A stretch of DNA of 64,000 bases from Oscillibacter valericigenes (lineage in GTDB: Bacteria; Bacillota; Clostridia; Oscillospirales; Oscillospiraceae): positions 124,001 to 188,000 of the forward strand of contig NZ_JAFBIQ010000001.1 in the NCBI RefSeq assembly GCF_021531315.1. Reading direction: 5' to 3'. A program made the position numbers and the translations under genes. The first letter of the stretch is position 1; every line of letters begins with the position of its first letter. Below the pieces are notes generated by a model that was not told the DNA's origin, made no database searches, and saw nothing but the letters and a program-made list of their open reading frames with translations. This document shows positions 28,517-37,957 of this stretch, piece by piece.

Positions 28517-30193
28517 TCAGCTCAGCGTGATGCCCGTGTAGTAGAAATTCAGAATGTCTCGGTAAGTATAGCCCTGCTCAGCCATAGCAAAGGCGCCCCA
28601 CTGGCTCATGCCGACATTGTGGCCCCATCCGGAGCCGGAGAATGTGAATGTATTGTCCGTATTCACGCTCTCGCGCTCGAGAGACTGCACACCGCCGGAG
28701 GTGATGACATAGGTATCCTTCGCCAATCCCTTGTTCGCGCCCACCGTGCCGTCGCCGGAGATGACATACAGTCCCCCCGTGCCGGTCACGGAGCTTTGCG
28801 CGCCGTTGACATAGTAGGTCCCCGCGTCGCCGCCGGTGACGGTGTAGTGCAGACTCCGCACGCTCACATGGTCGTAAACGCCGTTGAGCAGTGTGCGGCA
28901 CTTCTCGCGCTGTGCCGTGTAGCTGCCCCTCGTCCCCTCAAAGGTTAGGGCAACGACGTTTCCTGTGTCGCTGTACTTGGAGACATAGACATTCTTCACA
29001 GTGCCGATGTCCGTTTTTGCCTCGGAGCGCAGGATCTCCCGCAGCTCGTCGCCGTTCGTGGTGAACGACCAGTAATAACGGGAGAAGCGCCACGCGATGC
29101 TCTCCTCATAAGGGTCTATCTTACCCTGCAAATAGGGGACCTCGCTGCCCCAAACATTCTTGCAGCTCTCGCTCGCGCCGCCGTTACAGGAGTAGTAGAC
29201 CGCGTTCGTGACCAACGCGCCGTTGTAGTAGAGATAGACGCCGCGCGTCTCCTCCGCCGCCGCGTCGGAGCGCTCGTTGGAGAGAGCCGCCCCCTTGTAC
29301 GCCTGACAGTCCACCGTCGAGCAGACATCAAAGCCCGCGCTGCGGTGGCGCGTCTGCGCAGCGGCGTAGGTGCGCGCACAGACCGTCTGCGCCTTGAGCG
29401 CCTCAAGCGGCCAGTCGTTCGACATCTCCGCCGCGATGACGCACTTGACATAGTCCTCAATGTCCACCACATTGATCACACTGATGTAGCCGCCGGTCGT
29501 GCGCTGATACTCAAAGCCGCCGTAGTAGCGGTAGCCGGAGAACCAGGTCACCGTCTTCTCTCCGCGCACAGAGCGCGGCCGGACACCGAGGCTGCGAAGA
29601 CCCGAGCAGTCGAACTCAAAGAGTACGGTGTCCGTGCCCGTGATCGACACGACCACGCCGGTGCTGCTCGGCGTCACGACCTGCGCGCCGTAATTCAACA
29701 CATCCGTCTGCGACAGGACACTCGCAGACTCGTCATAGCTCGCGTGATTGCCGATGCGCACACGATATTCCCCGTTGATGTAGGCGACAAAGCCCTTCGG
29801 ATAGCTCTGTGCAACGGCGAGCGCTGCGTCATAGCTCTCAAAGCTCGTCAGCAGCTCGATGTGGTACGCACCGAGAATGGTGGAATAGTTCGTCGGCCTC
29901 GTCTCGTAGCATACGCCGCCGGAAACATAGGCATTGCTGTCCACCGTGACGGTGATCTTCTCCTCGTCCGTCGCGGCGAGCGGAACAAAGCTGCGGTCGG
30001 CATCGTAGTAGCCGAATTCATAGCCCGAACCGCCGAGCGTATCGTTATAATTTTGCAGCCGCGCCGTAAAAAGGGCGTCGCCGCCGTATTTTAGGCCGAC
30101 CTTGAGCATAGTATTCTCTGCGGCCTGCGCACCGATACATAGCGTAAGCGCAAGCAGCATACTCAAAACGGCGGTCTTCCAAAATCGTTTCAT
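28517..30193 (-). CDS. spoIID: SpoIID/LytB-domain protein (engulfment amidase-like)
   Basis: A 558-residue exported protein: a signal peptide ([16 protein letters not shown] to about residue 24), a central SPOR-like segment (about 110-150, [20 protein letters not shown]) and a SpoIID domain (about 215-558) with [29 protein letters not shown] and the final [15 protein letters not shown] motif. SpoIID is a lytic transglycosylase for engulfment; paralogues (LytB) act on vegetative walls. At 558 residues it is longer than the roughly 340-residue B. subtilis SpoIID, so it may be a LytB-like relative. A vegetative-type promoter precedes it, which favours that reading. Confidence 0.85.
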   Translation of the reverse strand: MKRFWKTAVLSMLLALTLCIGAQAAENTMLKVGLKYGGDALFTARLQNYNDTLGGSGYEFGYYDADRSFVPLAATDEEKITVTVDSNAYVSGGVCYETRPTNYSTILGAYHIELLTSFESYDAALAVAQSYPKGFVAYINGEYRVRIGNHASYDESASVLSQTDVLNYGAQVVTPSSTGVVVSITGTDTVLFEFDCSGLRSLGVRPRSVRGEKTVTWFSGYRYYGGFEYQRTTGGYISVINVVDIEDYVKCVIAAEMSNDWPLEALKAQTVCARTYAAAQTRHRSAGFDVCSTVDCQAYKGAALSNERSDAAAEETRGVYLYYNGALVTNAVYYSCNGGASESCKNVWGSEVPYLQGKIDPYEESIAWRFSRYYWSFTTNGDELREILRSEAKTDIGTVKNVYVSKYSDTGNVVALTFEGTRGSYTAQREKCRTLLNGVYDHVSVRSLHYTVTGGDAGTYYVNGAQSSVTGTGGLYVISGDGTVGANKGLAKDTYVITSGGVQSLERESVNTDNTFTFSGSGWGHNVGMSQWGAFAMAEQGYTYRDILNFYYTGITLS

Positions 30194-30231
30194 TGAGGTC
30201 CTCCATTGGCCGCATTTCCCTATTTTTTTAC

Positions 30232-30260
30232 ATTATAGGATAAAATGCGCAATGTTTCAA
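30232..30260 (-). promoter_or_regulatory. SigA-type promoter of the spoIID-like/queA/tgt unit
   Basis: TTGAAA (30255-30260) and a perfect TATAAT (30232-30237) are separated by 17 bases on the minus strand, about 40 bases before the start codon. This is a housekeeping, not a SigE, promoter pattern. Confidence 0.7.
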
Positions 30261-30330
30261 GGAAAACCGTTCTTTTTCCCCTGACAATATTTCCCACGCT
30301 GAAACCTGAAAAATGAGAGGAGTTTTCATC

Positions 30331-31218
30331 ATGTCCCAGCCTTTGTTCCGCGGCTCCGGCGTCGCGCTCGTGACACCTATGACACCGAGCGGCATCGACT
30401 TTCCCGCCCTCGAGCGATTGATCGAGTGGCACATCGCCTCCGGCACCGACGCGCTCGTCGTCTGTGCGACATCCGGCGAGGGCGCGACGCTGACTTACGC
30501 CGAGCGCGTCGAGATCATCGACCGGACGGTACGGCAGGTAAACGGGCGCATCCCCGTCATCGTCGGCACCGGCTCGAACAATACCGCCTCCGCCGTCATT
30601 CTCTCGCGCGAGGCCTGTGACGCCGGCGCAGATGGTGTGCTGGTCGTCACCCCCTACTACAACAAGGCGACGCAGCGCGGCCTTGTACGGCACTTCACCG
30701 CTGTGGCCGACGCCATCGACCGCCCGCTCATCGTCTACAATGTTCCCTCCCGCACCGGCGTGAGCTGCACGGCGGAGACCTACGCCGCACTTGCGCGCCA
30801 CCCGAACATCGTCGGTGTCAAGGAGGCGTCGGGCGATTTTGCGCTGCTGCAAGACACCCGCAACCTCTGCGGCGACGACTTTGTCATCTGGTCAGGCAAT
30901 GACGAGGACACGGCAGCCATCTGTATGCTTGGCGGTGCGGGCGTTATCTCTGTCGCGGCGAACATCATCCCGCGCGAACTGCATGAGCTGACCGCGCTTT
31001 GCTTTGCCGACCGCCTTCTTGAGGCGGGGCGCGCGCAGCTGCGCCTTTCGCCGCTCATCCGCGCGCTCTTTTGCGAGGTCAACCCCATTCCGGTCAAGAC
31101 CGCGATGGCGCGCATGGGGCTATGTGGCGACCTTCTCCGACTGCCGCTGTGCGAGATGGGCAAAAAAAACCGCGAGCGGCTCTTTGCCGCAATGGACACC
31201 TATGGCGTCACTGCATGA
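30331..31218 (+). CDS. dapA: 4-hydroxy-tetrahydrodipicolinate synthase
   Basis: A 295-residue class I aldolase that condenses pyruvate with aspartate semialdehyde, feeding lysine, meso-diaminopimelate and the spore compound dipicolinate. The Schiff-base lysine is in IVGVKEASGD (near 160), with YNVPSRTG and the early GEGATL motif. I start at MSQPLFRG (30331), which has AGAGGAG eight bases upstream; an ATG at 30313 lies within that RBS. It is divergent from the spoIID-like gene and convergent with ispF; no other dap gene is nearby. Confidence 0.95.
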   Translation: MSQPLFRGSGVALVTPMTPSGIDFPALERLIEWHIASGTDALVVCATSGEGATLTYAERVEIIDRTVRQVNGRIPVIVGTGSNNTASAVILSREACDAGADGVLVVTPYYNKATQRGLVRHFTAVADAIDRPLIVYNVPSRTGVSCTAETYAALARHPNIVGVKEASGDFALLQDTRNLCGDDFVIWSGNDEDTAAICMLGGAGVISVAANIIPRELHELTALCFADRLLEAGRAQLRLSPLIRALFCEVNPIPVKTAMARMGLCGDLLRLPLCEMGKKNRERLFAAMDTYGVTA

Positions 31219-31246
31219 AAAAAGGACGGCGTGAGCCGTCCTTTTT
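31219..31246. terminator. Bidirectional terminator between dapA and ispF
   Basis: AAAAAAGGACGGC pairs with GCCGTCCTTTTT around a small loop, so it ends transcription from both sides. The two stop codons flank it directly. Confidence 0.9.
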
Positions 31247-31732
31247 CTATCCGATCTTTTCCAGCAGTGCGACCGCGTGTGCCGCAATGCCAAGGCCCTC
31301 GCCGGTGAAGCCGAGACCCTCCTCCGTCGTCGCCTTGACGCTCACGCGGCTGATCTCCACACCCAGCGCATGAGCGAGGTTTTCCCGCATCCTTTCGCGG
31401 TAGGGCGCAAGCTTTGGGGCCTGCGCCAAAACGGTCACATCGATGTTTACGACCGACCAGCCCACCTCCGTCAGCCTTTCCCGCACCCGCTCAAGCAGCA
31501 GGATACTGGAAATGCCCGCGTAGGCTGCGTCCGTATCGGGAAAGAGCTTGCCGATGTCCCCCAGCGCCGCCGCGCCGAGCAGCGCGTCCATGACCGCATG
31601 GGTCAGCACATCGGCGTCGCTGTGGCCGAGCAAGCCCTTTTCATAGGAGATCTCCACGCCGCCGAGGATCAGCTTCCGCCCCTCGGTCAGGCGGTGAACA
31701 TCATAACCGTGTCCGATGCGCAGGTTTGTCAT
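31247..31732 (-). CDS. ispF: 2-C-methyl-D-erythritol 2,4-cyclodiphosphate synthase
   Basis: The 161-residue enzyme of the MEP isoprenoid pathway. Metal-binding residues are in GHGYDVHRL near the N-terminus and in [20 protein letters not shown]; the C-terminal segment [23 protein letters not shown] is typical. It overlaps ispD by four bases, so consecutive pathway enzymes are coupled; ispH, the last enzyme, is 3 kb away as a fusion. Confidence 0.97.
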   Translation of the reverse strand: MTNLRIGHGYDVHRLTEGRKLILGGVEISYEKGLLGHSDADVLTHAVMDALLGAAALGDIGKLFPDTDAAYAGISSILLLERVRERLTEVGWSVVNIDVTVLAQAPKLAPYRERMRENLAHALGVEISRVSVKATTEEGLGFTGEGLGIAAHAVALLEKIG

Positions 31733-32475
31733 TCTGCCGCTCCCTCCTCGCGCCGACGCAGGATCGCCTCGGCCAAAAGCAGATCAAACGGCGTGGTGAT
31801 CTTGATGTTTTCCTCGTCGCCTTCTGTTAAGTAAACCGCCTTGCCAAGCCGCTCCACTGCGGCACAATCATCCGTCAGTGCCACACCATCGGCCAGCGCG
31901 GACTGGAGCGCTGCCTTCAAAAGTCCCGCGTCGAACACCTGAGGTGTCTGCACCGCGAAAAGTGTCGATCGCTCCGGCGTTCCGGTCACTCTGCCGCTCT
32001 GCGCGGTCTTGATAGTATCATGCACCGGAACGGCGGGCGCCGCCGCGTCGCACGCGGCCGCGCGCAGCACCACAGCGTCAAACAGCGCCGGCGTCACGAA
32101 GGGGCGCGCCCCGTCCTGCACCGCCAGCAGCCTTGCGTCCTGTCTTGTCTCCAGCGCGGCGCGCAGCACGGATTCCGTCCTTGTTGCGCCGCCCACGATC
32201 ACCTTGACCGGCTTGCGAAGCCCGTATGCCTTGCACAGCTCCGCATAGGTCAGCAATTCCTCCTCACGCGCCGCGATCACGATCTCATCCACGCCCTCGG
32301 CGCGCTCGACCGCGAGCAGCGTGTGCACCAGCACAGGCATACCGCCCAGCGGCATGAGGAGCTTATTTTCCCCGCCCATGCGGCTCGAGCTGCCAGCCGC
32401 GGCGATAATCGCCGAGCAGGTCGGGCGAGCGGCGAAGGCTCCTTTTTTCAGCAGTCGGCCCAGCAGTCCCTTCAT
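31729..32475 (-). CDS. ispD: 2-C-methyl-D-erythritol 4-phosphate cytidylyltransferase
   Basis: A 248-residue nucleotidyltransferase. After a short basic extension (about 20 residues, [12 protein letters not shown]) the CTP-binding motif [14 protein letters not shown] appears, then VQDGARPF and the late TDDCAAVE and [11 protein letters not shown] motifs. It converts MEP and CTP to CDP-ME. The start at 32475 has GGAGG before it and overlaps the carD stop by four bases; the small N-terminal extension is unusual but in frame. Confidence 0.94.
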   Translation of the reverse strand: MKGLLGRLLKKGAFAARPTCSAIIAAAGSSSRMGGENKLLMPLGGMPVLVHTLLAVERAEGVDEIVIAAREEELLTYAELCKAYGLRKPVKVIVGGATRTESVLRAALETRQDARLLAVQDGARPFVTPALFDAVVLRAAACDAAAPAVPVHDTIKTAQSGRVTGTPERSTLFAVQTPQVFDAGLLKAALQSALADGVALTDDCAAVERLGKAVYLTEGDEENIKITTPFDLLLAEAILRRREEGAAE

Positions 32476-32963
32476 ACGCCTGCCTCCGCCAGCATCGCGG
32501 CATTGACGCACGCCTCCGCGTCCGCATACTCTACGCCCTTTGAAAGCACGACCTCGGAGAGCAGGATCTGCTTGGCGTTGTGCAGCATCTTGCGCTCACC
32601 CGTGGAGAGTCCGCGCTCACCGTCGCGGTGCATCAACGCCTTGATGACGCCTGCGACCTCCAGCAGGTCTCCGCTTTTGATGCGCTCCATATTCTCGCGG
32701 TAGCGGTGGTTCCAGTTGGTCGTCATGTCCATGCTCAGCGCGGGAATCTGGGCGAGCACGCGCTCGATCTCTCCCGCCGGCAGCACCGCGCGAATACCGA
32801 TCATGTCGCTGTTTTCCGTCGGGATCTTCAGCGTCAGGCCGGAGACAGGCATACGAAATACATAAAAGCGCACAAGATTTTTGCCGATCTTCTCATCCAC
32901 GATGCTCTCGATCACACCGGCCCCGTGCATCGGATGCACGATCTTATCCCCTACGCTGAACAT
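32472..32963 (-). CDS. carD: CarD-family RNA polymerase-binding regulator
   Basis: A 163-residue protein with an N-terminal CarD/TRCF RNA polymerase-interaction domain (MFSVGDKIVHPMHGAGVIESI, about 1-60) and a helical C-terminal DNA-binding domain with NWNHRYRENMERI and the SGDLLEVAGVIKAL helix. CarD proteins stabilise open promoter complexes. Start at 32963 with GGAGGCGG before it; the longer frame has no RBS. carD-ispD-ispF is a recurrent Firmicute arrangement. Confidence 0.93.
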   Translation of the reverse strand: MFSVGDKIVHPMHGAGVIESIVDEKIGKNLVRFYVFRMPVSGLTLKIPTENSDMIGIRAVLPAGEIERVLAQIPALSMDMTTNWNHRYRENMERIKSGDLLEVAGVIKALMHRDGERGLSTGERKMLHNAKQILLSEVVLSKGVEYADAEACVNAAMLAEAGV

Positions 32964-33040
32964 GATGCCGCCTCCACTAATCAGATTTTGTTCACACAAC
33001 GAGGCAAAATGCCCCAAAGGGTCATTTTCCCTCTGTATAT

Positions 33041-33069
33041 AGTATAGCTCAAGCCTGAATTTTTTTCAA
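33041..33069 (-). promoter_or_regulatory. SigA-type promoter of carD-ispD-ispF
   Basis: TTGAAA (33064-33069) and TATACT (33041-33046) are 17 bases apart on the minus strand, about 75 bases before carD. Confidence 0.7.
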
Positions 33070-33120
33070 GTTTTTTTCTTCTCATCCTTCAAAATCGCTT
33101 TAAATCGCGCATATAGCACG

Positions 33121-33151
33121 CAAAAGGCGGTCCGCAGGGACCGCCTTTTTG
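33121..33151 (-). terminator. Terminator after the CoA-transferase gene
   Basis: GGCGGTCC pairs with GGACCGCC; T runs lie on both sides, so it can also block plus-strand transcription. It follows the stop codon at 33166 on the minus strand. Confidence 0.82.
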
Positions 33152-33165
33152 CAGAAAGCTCTGAT

Positions 33166-34506
33166 TTACTTGTTGCTCCTGCGCCAAATGTGCATTTTCT
33201 CCGCGTCGGCGATGAGCTGCTCGCGGAAATCGGGGTGCGCAATGCCGATCAGCGCCTCAGCGCGCTCCCAAGTGGACAGGCCCTTGAGGTTGGCCATGCC
33301 ATACTCGGTGACGATGTAGTGTGTGCAGGAGCGCGGGTCGGTGCAGATGGAGCCGGGCGTCAGCGTGGGGACGATGCGGCTCTTGACCGTGCCATCCTTG
33401 CCGGTGACGGTGGAGGACATACAGATGAAGCTCTTGCCGCCCTTGGAAAGGTATGCGCCCATGGCGAAGTCAAGCTGGCCGCCCGTTCCGGAGATGTGCT
33501 TGATGCCGGCGCTCTCGGCGTTGACCTGACCGAAGAGGTCGCAGTCGATGGCGTTATTGATGGAGATGAAGTTATCGATCTGCGAGATCACATGAACGTC
33601 GTTCGTATAATCGACCGGCGCGCCCATGACCTCGGGGTTGCGGTCCATGTAGTCGTAGAGCTTTTGCGTACCGGCGGCGAAGGCAAAAACCTGACGGCCC
33701 TTGCCGAGCTGCTTGTGTTTGCCGGTGATCTTGCCCGCAAGCGCCATATCCACAAAGCCGTCCACATACATCTCGGTGTGGACAGAGAGGTCCTTGAGGT
33801 CGGACTGCGCGATCATCGAGCCGATGGTGTTCGGCATACCGCCGATGCCGAGCTGCAGGCAGGCGCCGTTCGGGATCTGCGGCACGACGAGGTTTGCGAC
33901 TGCGGTGTCCACCTCGGTCGGCGCGCCGCCCGCGCCGAGCTGCGCGACAGGGGGATTCTCGCCCTCGACGACCATATCGACGTCGGCAATGTTGATCTCG
34001 CAGCCGGTCAGGCCGTAGACCCACGGGAGGTTCTCGTTGACCTCAACGATGACCGTCTTGGCGCGCTCGAGCATATCCGCAAGGTGAGAACTTGCCAGCG
34101 CGTAGCTGAAGTTGCCGTGCTTGTCCATCGGCGTGACCTGGATCATAGCAACATCCACCATGGCGTTGCCGTCACGGTAGAAGCGCGGCAGCTCGCTGTA
34201 ACGCATGGGAGAGAAATATCCCATGCCCTTGGCGATGATCTTGCGGTCGATGCCGCTGCAATGCCAGGAATGCCAGGTGAAGTGCTCGCCGGCATCCTCC
34301 GCTTTGCAGATCTCAGGCATCCACATCGTCACGCCGCCGCGCACCTTGACATCGCACAGCTCACTCTGACGGGCGGCAAGCGCCTTGTCGAGCGTGTAGG
34401 GGTGGTTCGTGCACCAGCCGTAGTCCACCCAATCGCCGCTCTTGACGGCCTTGACTGCCTCGGCGGCGCTGGTCAGCTTCTTCTGATAGAGTTCCTGAAC
34501 ACTCAT
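33166..34506 (-). CDS. but: Butyryl-CoA:acetate CoA-transferase (candidate)
   Basis: A 446-residue member of the acetyl-CoA hydrolase/transferase family. The N-terminal DWVDYGWC segment, the catalytic-Glu region [10 protein letters not shown] and the [11 protein letters not shown] motif fit gut butyryl-CoA:acetate CoA-transferases better than 4-hydroxybutyrate CoA-transferases, whose N-terminus differs. It would make butyrate and acetyl-CoA in the last fermentation step. It stands alone between its own promoter and terminator, as but genes often do, with a Rex-like site in the leader. The substrate remains to be tested; a related acyl acceptor is possible. Confidence 0.8.
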   Translation of the reverse strand: MSVQELYQKKLTSAAEAVKAVKSGDWVDYGWCTNHPYTLDKALAARQSELCDVKVRGGVTMWMPEICKAEDAGEHFTWHSWHCSGIDRKIIAKGMGYFSPMRYSELPRFYRDGNAMVDVAMIQVTPMDKHGNFSYALASSHLADMLERAKTVIVEVNENLPWVYGLTGCEINIADVDMVVEGENPPVAQLGAGGAPTEVDTAVANLVVPQIPNGACLQLGIGGMPNTIGSMIAQSDLKDLSVHTEMYVDGFVDMALAGKITGKHKQLGKGRQVFAFAAGTQKLYDYMDRNPEVMGAPVDYTNDVHVISQIDNFISINNAIDCDLFGQVNAESAGIKHISGTGGQLDFAMGAYLSKGGKSFICMSSTVTGKDGTVKSRIVPTLTPGSICTDPRSCTHYIVTEYGMANLKGLSTWERAEALIGIAHPDFREQLIADAEKMHIWRRSNK

Positions 34507-34543
34507 CGTTGGTTTCCTCCTGAATAAATATGGTAAAGGGGTT

Positions 34544-34561
34544 TTGTTAAAACTTTGTCAA
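34544..34561. promoter_or_regulatory. Candidate Rex (NADH/NAD sensor) operator
   Basis: The 18-mer TTGTTAA-AACT-TTGTCAA differs from the clostridial Rex consensus TTGTTAA-N4-TTAACAA at two positions in one half-site. It lies between the predicted promoter and the RBS of the CoA-transferase gene, where a repressor would block transcription. No rex gene is in the window. Confidence 0.5.
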
Positions 34562-34568
34562 CAGGCGT

Positions 34569-34597
34569 ATTCTATCACACATCTTCCCGCTTGAAAA
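34569..34597 (-). promoter_or_regulatory. Candidate promoter of the CoA-transferase gene
   Basis: TTTTCA (34592-34597) and TAGAAT (34569-34574) are 17 bases apart on the minus strand. Transcription would begin at the edge of the Rex-like site. Confidence 0.45.
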
Positions 34598-34620
34598 GCC
34601 CCAATTCCGAAACAGCGCAG

Positions 34621-34650
34621 AAAAAAGGACAGGCAATGCCTGTCCTTTTT
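34621..34650 (-). terminator. Terminator after ispH-S1
   Basis: AAAAAGGACAGGC pairs with GCCTGTCCTTTTTT. It closes the long unit that starts at the M50 protease gene and may also stop plus-strand reads. Confidence 0.88.
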
Positions 34651-34663
34651 CATTTCAGGGGAA

Positions 34664-36613
34664 TTACTCCTCGACAGGAGCAGCCTCTTCCTCAGCGGCG
34701 GGTTCGAGCAGCGCACGGATGCTCAGGGATATCTTCTTGTTCTCCTCGTCGATGGCGATGATCTTCGTGTCGACCTTATCGCCCTCGGCGAGGACATCGG
34801 AGGGCTTGTCGATGCGGCGATCGGCGATCTGAGAGATGTGGATCAGCCCGTCCACGCCGGGAACGACCTCGGCGAACGCGCCGAAGGTCATCAGCTTGAC
34901 GACGCGAACATTGGCAACATCGCCGACCTTATAGGTGTTCATGAACACATCCCAAGGATTTTGGGTGCGATCCTTCACGCCGAGGGAGATCTTGCGCTTC
35001 TCGGGGTCGAAGGAGAGGACATAGACATCAAGATGATCGCCAACAGAAACGATCTCGGCGGGATTCTTGATGCGGCTCCAGCTCAGCTCGGAGATGTGGA
35101 CCATGCCGTCCACGCCGCCAATGTCGACGAACACACCGTAGCTGGTCATGGACTTGACCACGCCGTCATAGTGCTTGCCGACCTCAATGTTGGCCCAAAC
35201 CTCAGCCTGCGCGGCCGCACGGGCCTCATTCTGCACGGCCTTGATCGAGCCGACGACGCGGCGGCGGGCACGGTTGACCTCGGTGATGCGCAGCTGCACA
35301 CGCTGCTTGATGAGCTGGCCCAGGTCGCTGTCCTTGGGCAGACCGCTCTGAGAGGCGGGAACGAACACGCGCACGCCCTTGACGGACACGACGATGCCGC
35401 CCTTGTTTTCCTCGGTGACGATGCCCTCGAGCACGGTCTTGTTCTCAACGGCGGTCTCGATATCCTCCCACACCTTCACGGCGTCAAGGCGCTTCTTGGA
35501 AAGCGTGGCATAGCCCTCCACATCGTTGACGCGGACGATGTAAGTCTCGATCTCGTCGCCGACATGGACGATGTCCTCGACCTTGGCGTCGGGGTCGTTG
35601 GAAAGCTCGCTGACAGGGATATAGCCTGCCTGCTTGCAGCCCAGGTCGACCTGGATCTCGGTCGTGCCGATGGCCGTGACGATACCGGTCACCTTATCTC
35701 CTGTATTTAAAGTCTTAAAAGATTTGTCGAGCATTTCTTCGAAGGTCTCGTTACCTTCAATGGTCTTGATTTCTTCCGTCATGGTTGCATATACCTCCTT
35801 AATGATGCCCGCAGGAGTGGAGGCACCAGCCGTCAGGCCCGCAACAGTACAGCCATGAAACATGTCCGGCGAGAGCTCGCTTGCATTCTCGATCTGATAA
35901 ACACATGCACAGTTCTCTTTGCAGATCTCCGTCAAATGTCTGGTGTTAGCGCTTTTCCGGTCTCCGACCACCACCATCGCGCCGACCCTTGCGGCGATCT
36001 CCGCCGCCTCCGATTGACGCTTTTGCGTAGCATTGCATATTGTATCATCAATTTTCAGATTTGTACACTCTTTTTTTAGAATTTTCACGCAACTTTCCCA
36101 AAGCGCACGAATACAGGTCGTCTGTGCGACCATCGTTATGGGCAAATTGGCAATATTCCCCTTTTTTCCCATCCATTTTGCAACTTCTTCGGCGTTTCCG
36201 AACACCCTTGCGCCCTCGCACCAGCTGGCGATGCCGCGCACCTCGGGGTGTTCTTGCTCGCCGATGATGACGACCTGCCGCCCCGCCTGCTCCGCCTCGG
36301 TGACAAGGCTCTGGATGTGCCGAACATTTGGGCAGGTCGCGTTGACGATCTCGGCGCCGCGAGCGGCAAGGGTCTCAAGCGTTTTCCGACTCTCGCCATG
36401 GGAGCGGACGAGCACTGTCTCCCCCGCCTTCGCCTCCTCCGGCGACGTGATCAGGCGCATACCCTCGCGTTCGAGCTCCGCAACCACATTGGCGTTGTGG
36501 ATGATGCTGCCGAGCATCGCGCCGCCGTGTGTCCGCGCCGTCTCGTGCGCAAGCGCGACCGCGCGCTCCACGCCGTAGCAAAATCCCGCGGTCTTAGCCA
36601 ATATCACTTTCAC
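34664..36613 (-). CDS. ispH: IspH (HMBPP reductase) fused to S1-domain protein
   Basis: A 649-residue fusion. Residues about 1-283 are IspH, the last MEP-pathway enzyme, with the three cluster Cys in GFCYGV (residue 12), NATCPN and DDTICNATQKRQ. After an acidic linker, four S1 RNA-binding repeats run from about 305 to 635, then an acidic tail. The S1 part resembles ribosomal protein S1/RpsA-like proteins of Firmicutes. This fusion is known in Clostridia. The frame is continuous with no internal start that clearly outcompetes the ATG at 36613, which overlaps plsC by four bases. Confidence 0.95.
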   Translation of the reverse strand: MKVILAKTAGFCYGVERAVALAHETARTHGGAMLGSIIHNANVVAELEREGMRLITSPEEAKAGETVLVRSHGESRKTLETLAARGAEIVNATCPNVRHIQSLVTEAEQAGRQVVIIGEQEHPEVRGIASWCEGARVFGNAEEVAKWMGKKGNIANLPITMVAQTTCIRALWESCVKILKKECTNLKIDDTICNATQKRQSEAAEIAARVGAMVVVGDRKSANTRHLTEICKENCACVYQIENASELSPDMFHGCTVAGLTAGASTPAGIIKEVYATMTEEIKTIEGNETFEEMLDKSFKTLNTGDKVTGIVTAIGTTEIQVDLGCKQAGYIPVSELSNDPDAKVEDIVHVGDEIETYIVRVNDVEGYATLSKKRLDAVKVWEDIETAVENKTVLEGIVTEENKGGIVVSVKGVRVFVPASQSGLPKDSDLGQLIKQRVQLRITEVNRARRRVVGSIKAVQNEARAAAQAEVWANIEVGKHYDGVVKSMTSYGVFVDIGGVDGMVHISELSWSRIKNPAEIVSVGDHLDVYVLSFDPEKRKISLGVKDRTQNPWDVFMNTYKVGDVANVRVVKLMTFGAFAEVVPGVDGLIHISQIADRRIDKPSDVLAEGDKVDTKIIAIDEENKKISLSIRALLEPAAEEEAAPVEE

Positions 36614-37236
36614 AGCGGTGTTCCTCCCACGGCCTGTCCGCCGAGGGCATAGGCCTCACGCAGCACATCGTCCGCAACCTTTTGCAGCTCCTCGGAAGTC
36701 CCGCGGCGGCCGGCGATGTTCGGCACATAGGGCTCACCGAAGATGATGGTCGTCTTGCGGAACAGCTTTTTCTCCCCACCGACAAACACCGGAATGAGTG
36801 TCGCGCCCGAGCGCACGCCGATCATCGCGATGCCGGAATGGGCGTGCGCCGGCAGACCATCGTGGTAGCCCACGCCATCGTGAATGGTCGTTCCCTCCGG
36901 GAAAATGAGCAGATTTTCGCCCTCGTGGATGACCTTCATCGCGGTCTTGACCGCTTGGATGTCCGCTCCCTCGCGGTTGACCGGAAACGCCCCCAGCGCG
37001 CGGAGGATGCGGCCGAACAAGCGGTTCTGGAACAGCTCCTCCTTCGCCATGAAATGCAGGCGGTAGTTGATCGGCAGGCAGATGCCGATGAGCACAGGGT
37101 CAAGATCGCTTGCGTGGTTCGGACAGAGCAGTGCGCCGCTTTTCGGCAGGTTCTCTATCCCTTTGACCTCGATGCGGTAAAGTAGGCGCAGCACCTGCGC
37201 AAGCACCCAAACGATACCGAAAAAAATATAGTTCAT
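36610..37236 (-). CDS. plsC: 1-acyl-sn-glycerol-3-phosphate acyltransferase
   Basis: A 208-residue membrane-associated acyltransferase that makes phosphatidic acid. An N-terminal hydrophobic segment (about 2-20) is followed by the catalytic HX4D motif in NHASDLDP and the substrate motif FPEGTTI. It overlaps both neighbours by four bases (cmk upstream, ispH-S1 downstream), the familiar clostridial cmk-plsC-ispH order. Confidence 0.94.
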   Translation of the reverse strand: MNYIFFGIVWVLAQVLRLLYRIEVKGIENLPKSGALLCPNHASDLDPVLIGICLPINYRLHFMAKEELFQNRLFGRILRALGAFPVNREGADIQAVKTAMKVIHEGENLLIFPEGTTIHDGVGYHDGLPAHAHSGIAMIGVRSGATLIPVFVGGEKKLFRKTTIIFGEPYVPNIAGRRGTSEELQKVADDVLREAYALGGQAVGGTPL

Positions 37237-37916
37237 TGCACCCTCTCACGGATCAGCGCAAGCAGCGCCTCCCGGCTTTCATCAAAATTCAGCGCGGAGG
37301 TGTCCACGATCACCGCGTCGGGCGCCGCCTTGAGCGGCGCCGCCGCACGGTGCGAATCGTTGTAGTCACGCTCGTTGAGCTCACGCAGCACCTCTTCATA
37401 GGGCTTGGGCGTGCCGCGCCGTTCCAGCTCGAGACAGCGGCGCTGCGCGCGCACCTCAGCGGAGGCCGTCAGGAAAATTTTCACCTCGGCGTCCGGCAGC
37501 ACGACCGTGCCGATGTCGCGCCCGTCCATGATGACGCTGTGCCTGCGCGCCAGTTCGCGCTGCATCTCCAAAAGATAGGCCCGCACCGCCGGCAGCGCCG
37601 ACACGGCGCTCGCATACATTGAGATCTCCGGCAGGCGGATCTCGCGCGTTACATCGCGGCCGTTGAGCAGCATGTGCTGCTCTCCGTCCGATTCGTACCG
37701 CATGGCAATGTCCAGCTCCGGCAGGAGCGCGCGCACTGCGTCCTCGTCACGCGGCTTGATGCCGCGCTGCTGCACGGCACAGCCGATGGTGCGGTAGATC
37801 GCGCCCGTATCGACATACAAAATGCCAAGCTGTTCCGCGATCGCCTTGGCGAGTGTGCTCTTCCCCGCGCCGGAGGGGCCGTCCACCGCGACGGCGTAGT
37901 GTTTTTCGGGTGTCAT
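37233..37916 (-). CDS. cmk: Cytidylate kinase
   Basis: A 227-residue CMP/dCMP kinase. The P-loop DGPSGAGKST begins near residue 10, followed by YVDTGAIYR, the MDGRDIGTVVLPDAEVK block and the late RDYNDSHRAAAPL segment. I use the ATG at 37916, which has GGGAG nine bases before it; the longer frame is unsupported. It follows the BaiN-like flavoprotein gene by about 40 bases. Confidence 0.96.
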   Translation of the reverse strand: MTPEKHYAVAVDGPSGAGKSTLAKAIAEQLGILYVDTGAIYRTIGCAVQQRGIKPRDEDAVRALLPELDIAMRYESDGEQHMLLNGRDVTREIRLPEISMYASAVSALPAVRAYLLEMQRELARRHSVIMDGRDIGTVVLPDAEVKIFLTASAEVRAQRRCLELERRGTPKPYEEVLRELNERDYNDSHRAAAPLKAAPDAVIVDTSALNFDESREALLALIRERVQ

Positions 37917-37957
37917 CGTCTGTTCTCCCTTTGTTCTGTATGTAAAGTAGTTTCCTT

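Noticed and set aside
33190-34527. Plus-strand open frame opposite the CoA-transferase
   Set aside because: It covers nearly the same span as an intact enzyme gene on the minus strand and lacks any family motif.
34664-36613. Frameshift or chimera in ispH-S1
   Set aside because: The frame is continuous, all Fe-S Cys and S1 motifs are intact, and the fusion is known in Clostridia.
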